Assembly: GCA_016780605.1 (NCBI GenBank)
Contig: JADHLS010000343.1
Span: 1-6,139, forward strand
Direction of reading: 5' to 3'
DNA: 6,139 nucleotides
Source: Reyranella sp.
GTDB lineage: Bacteria; Pseudomonadota; Alphaproteobacteria; Reyranellales; Reyranellaceae
A model generated the notes under the pieces. It was not told where the DNA came from and made no database searches. It saw only the letters and a program-made list of their open reading frames with translations. The first letter of the stretch is position 1; every line of letters starts with the position of its first letter. Of the stretch, positions 5,596-6,139 are shown piece by piece. The position numbers and the translations under genes were made by a program.

Positions 5596-5767
5596 GGCTC
5601 GCGCTTAGTACGCAATCGCCTCCTCGCTCAAGCGCCGCCTTTCCACAGCACGATAAAAAGCGTGATATGCGCGCCACACGCCGAAAAATTTGCAGCGCGC
5701 GATACAGACGACACAGTGTTCGCACAATCGCAGGAATAATGTTCCGTCGCTTACCGCGGGGGTTCTG
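5596..5767. other. Divergent intergenic region without a clear promoter
   Basis: This spacer should hold promoters for the DUF1489 gene (minus) and the macroglobulin-like gene (plus). I find no well-spaced -35/-10 pair on either strand. It contains AT-richer patches (cgataaaaag at 5651-5660, ccgaaaaatt at 5681-5690, ggaataatg at 5733-5741), and the minus strand carries an isolated GAGGAGG (complement of 5619-5625). A minus-strand frame running 5808 to 5605 ends here but lacks coding support. Confidence 0.4.
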
Positions 5768-6139
5768 ATGAATCGGTCGACGCTGGCTGCTCTGGTCGTG
5801 GCTCTCATGCTCGGATCAGGGGTTGCAGGCTACTTGATCGGGAGGCCCGCCGACCGGGTCGACGCACCCCCGACCCGAACAGCGACCGCCACCCAACCAG
5901 CCGCCCAGCAGCCCACCCAACCGCCACGGCCTGCTGCCCCCGCCACGCCGACGACGCCGGTCGCCGCGCCGACCACCCCCGCCGCCCCCTCCGCTCCGAC
6001 CTCGACGGCACCGGTGCCGCTGCCCCAGCCCGCCGCCGCGCCGGACGAGGCGTTCGCCTATCGTCGCTTCTCGCTGGACACCAGCCGCGCCGAAGGCGAG
6101 GCCTGCCTCGCCTTCAACAAGCCGCTGGCGACCAGCAAC
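5768..6139 (+). CDS. N-terminus of a probable bacterial alpha-2-macroglobulin-like protein (truncated by window end)
   Basis: The frame is open from the ATG at 5768 to the last base, 124 codons without a stop. A GGGG stretch (about 5758-5762) before the ATG can act as ribosome site. Residues 5-25 (TLAALVVALMLGSGVAGYLIG) form one hydrophobic segment, either a signal anchor or a poorly cleavable signal; no lipobox Cys follows. Residues about 33-92 are an extreme Pro/Ala/Thr/Gln-rich linker. Residues 94-124 (AFAYRRFSLDTSRAEGEACLAFNKPL onwards, in part) resemble the first folded domain of alphaproteobacterial alpha-2-macroglobulin (YfaS-type) proteins, large periplasmic protease traps. The thioester and bait regions would lie beyond the window, so the assignment rests on about 30 residues. 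If right, the protein is held at the inner membrane by a TM helix rather than a lipid. Confidence 0.65.
   Translation, partial: MNRSTLAALVVALMLGSGVAGYLIGRPADRVDAPPTRTATATQPAAQQPTQPPRPAAPATPTTPVAAPTTPAAPSAPTSTAPVPLPQPAAAPDEAFAYRRFSLDTSRAEGEACLAFNKPLATSN

Noticed and set aside
5140..5739. 199-codon plus-strand frame opposite DUF1489
   Set aside because: Shadow of the minus-strand DUF1489 gene, whose sequence matches its family from end to end.
5605..5808. 67-codon minus-strand frame with several Cys in the divergent spacer
   Set aside because: It overlaps the start of the macroglobulin-like gene, has no ribosome site and matches no family I recognise.

Overview
The window is GC-rich throughout its genes and reads as chromosomal DNA of an alphaproteobacterium. 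The main pointers are a DUF1489-family protein, a small conserved protein ending in MPEPDSLGG, and a MotA-like/MotB-like pair of the type common in Rhizobiales and Rhodospirillales. The genus cannot be fixed from sequence alone. I see no phage, plasmid, CRISPR, tRNA or rRNA signal.

Left part (1-3396, + strand). After a short GC hairpin and a plausible sigma70 promoter come three closely spaced genes that probably form one operon: an exported Pro/Ala-rich protein with a C-terminal OmpA-like domain, a four-TM MotA/TolQ/ExbB-type channel subunit with a long cytoplasmic coiled-coil tail, and a MotB/TolR-type partner with one TM helix, a long periplasmic coiled coil and an intact OmpA/MotB peptidoglycan-binding domain. 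Together they look like a non-flagellar, proton-driven stator-type machine anchored to the cell wall. The channel tail carries a 48-residue tandem duplication.

Middle part (3397-5160). A large nested palindrome separates the operon from a convergent minus-strand gene for a fused DoxD-DoxA protein (small subunits of thiosulfate:quinone oxidoreductase). Upstream of that gene lies a second REP-like inverted repeat bracketed by an 8-bp direct repeat. Next comes a 74-residue conserved hypothetical gene with a very good ribosome site and promoter. A sharply AT-rich symmetric element (about 30% GC over 5081-5140) follows and may be an operator.

Right part (5161-6139). A minus-strand DUF1489 gene is divergent from the start of a large plus-strand gene. 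I read the latter as a bacterial alpha-2-macroglobulin-like protein, cut off by the window end after 124 codons.

Most genes here are ordinary. The points most worth following up are the motor operon with its divergent OmpA-like companion and duplicated tail, and the three structured intergenic elements.
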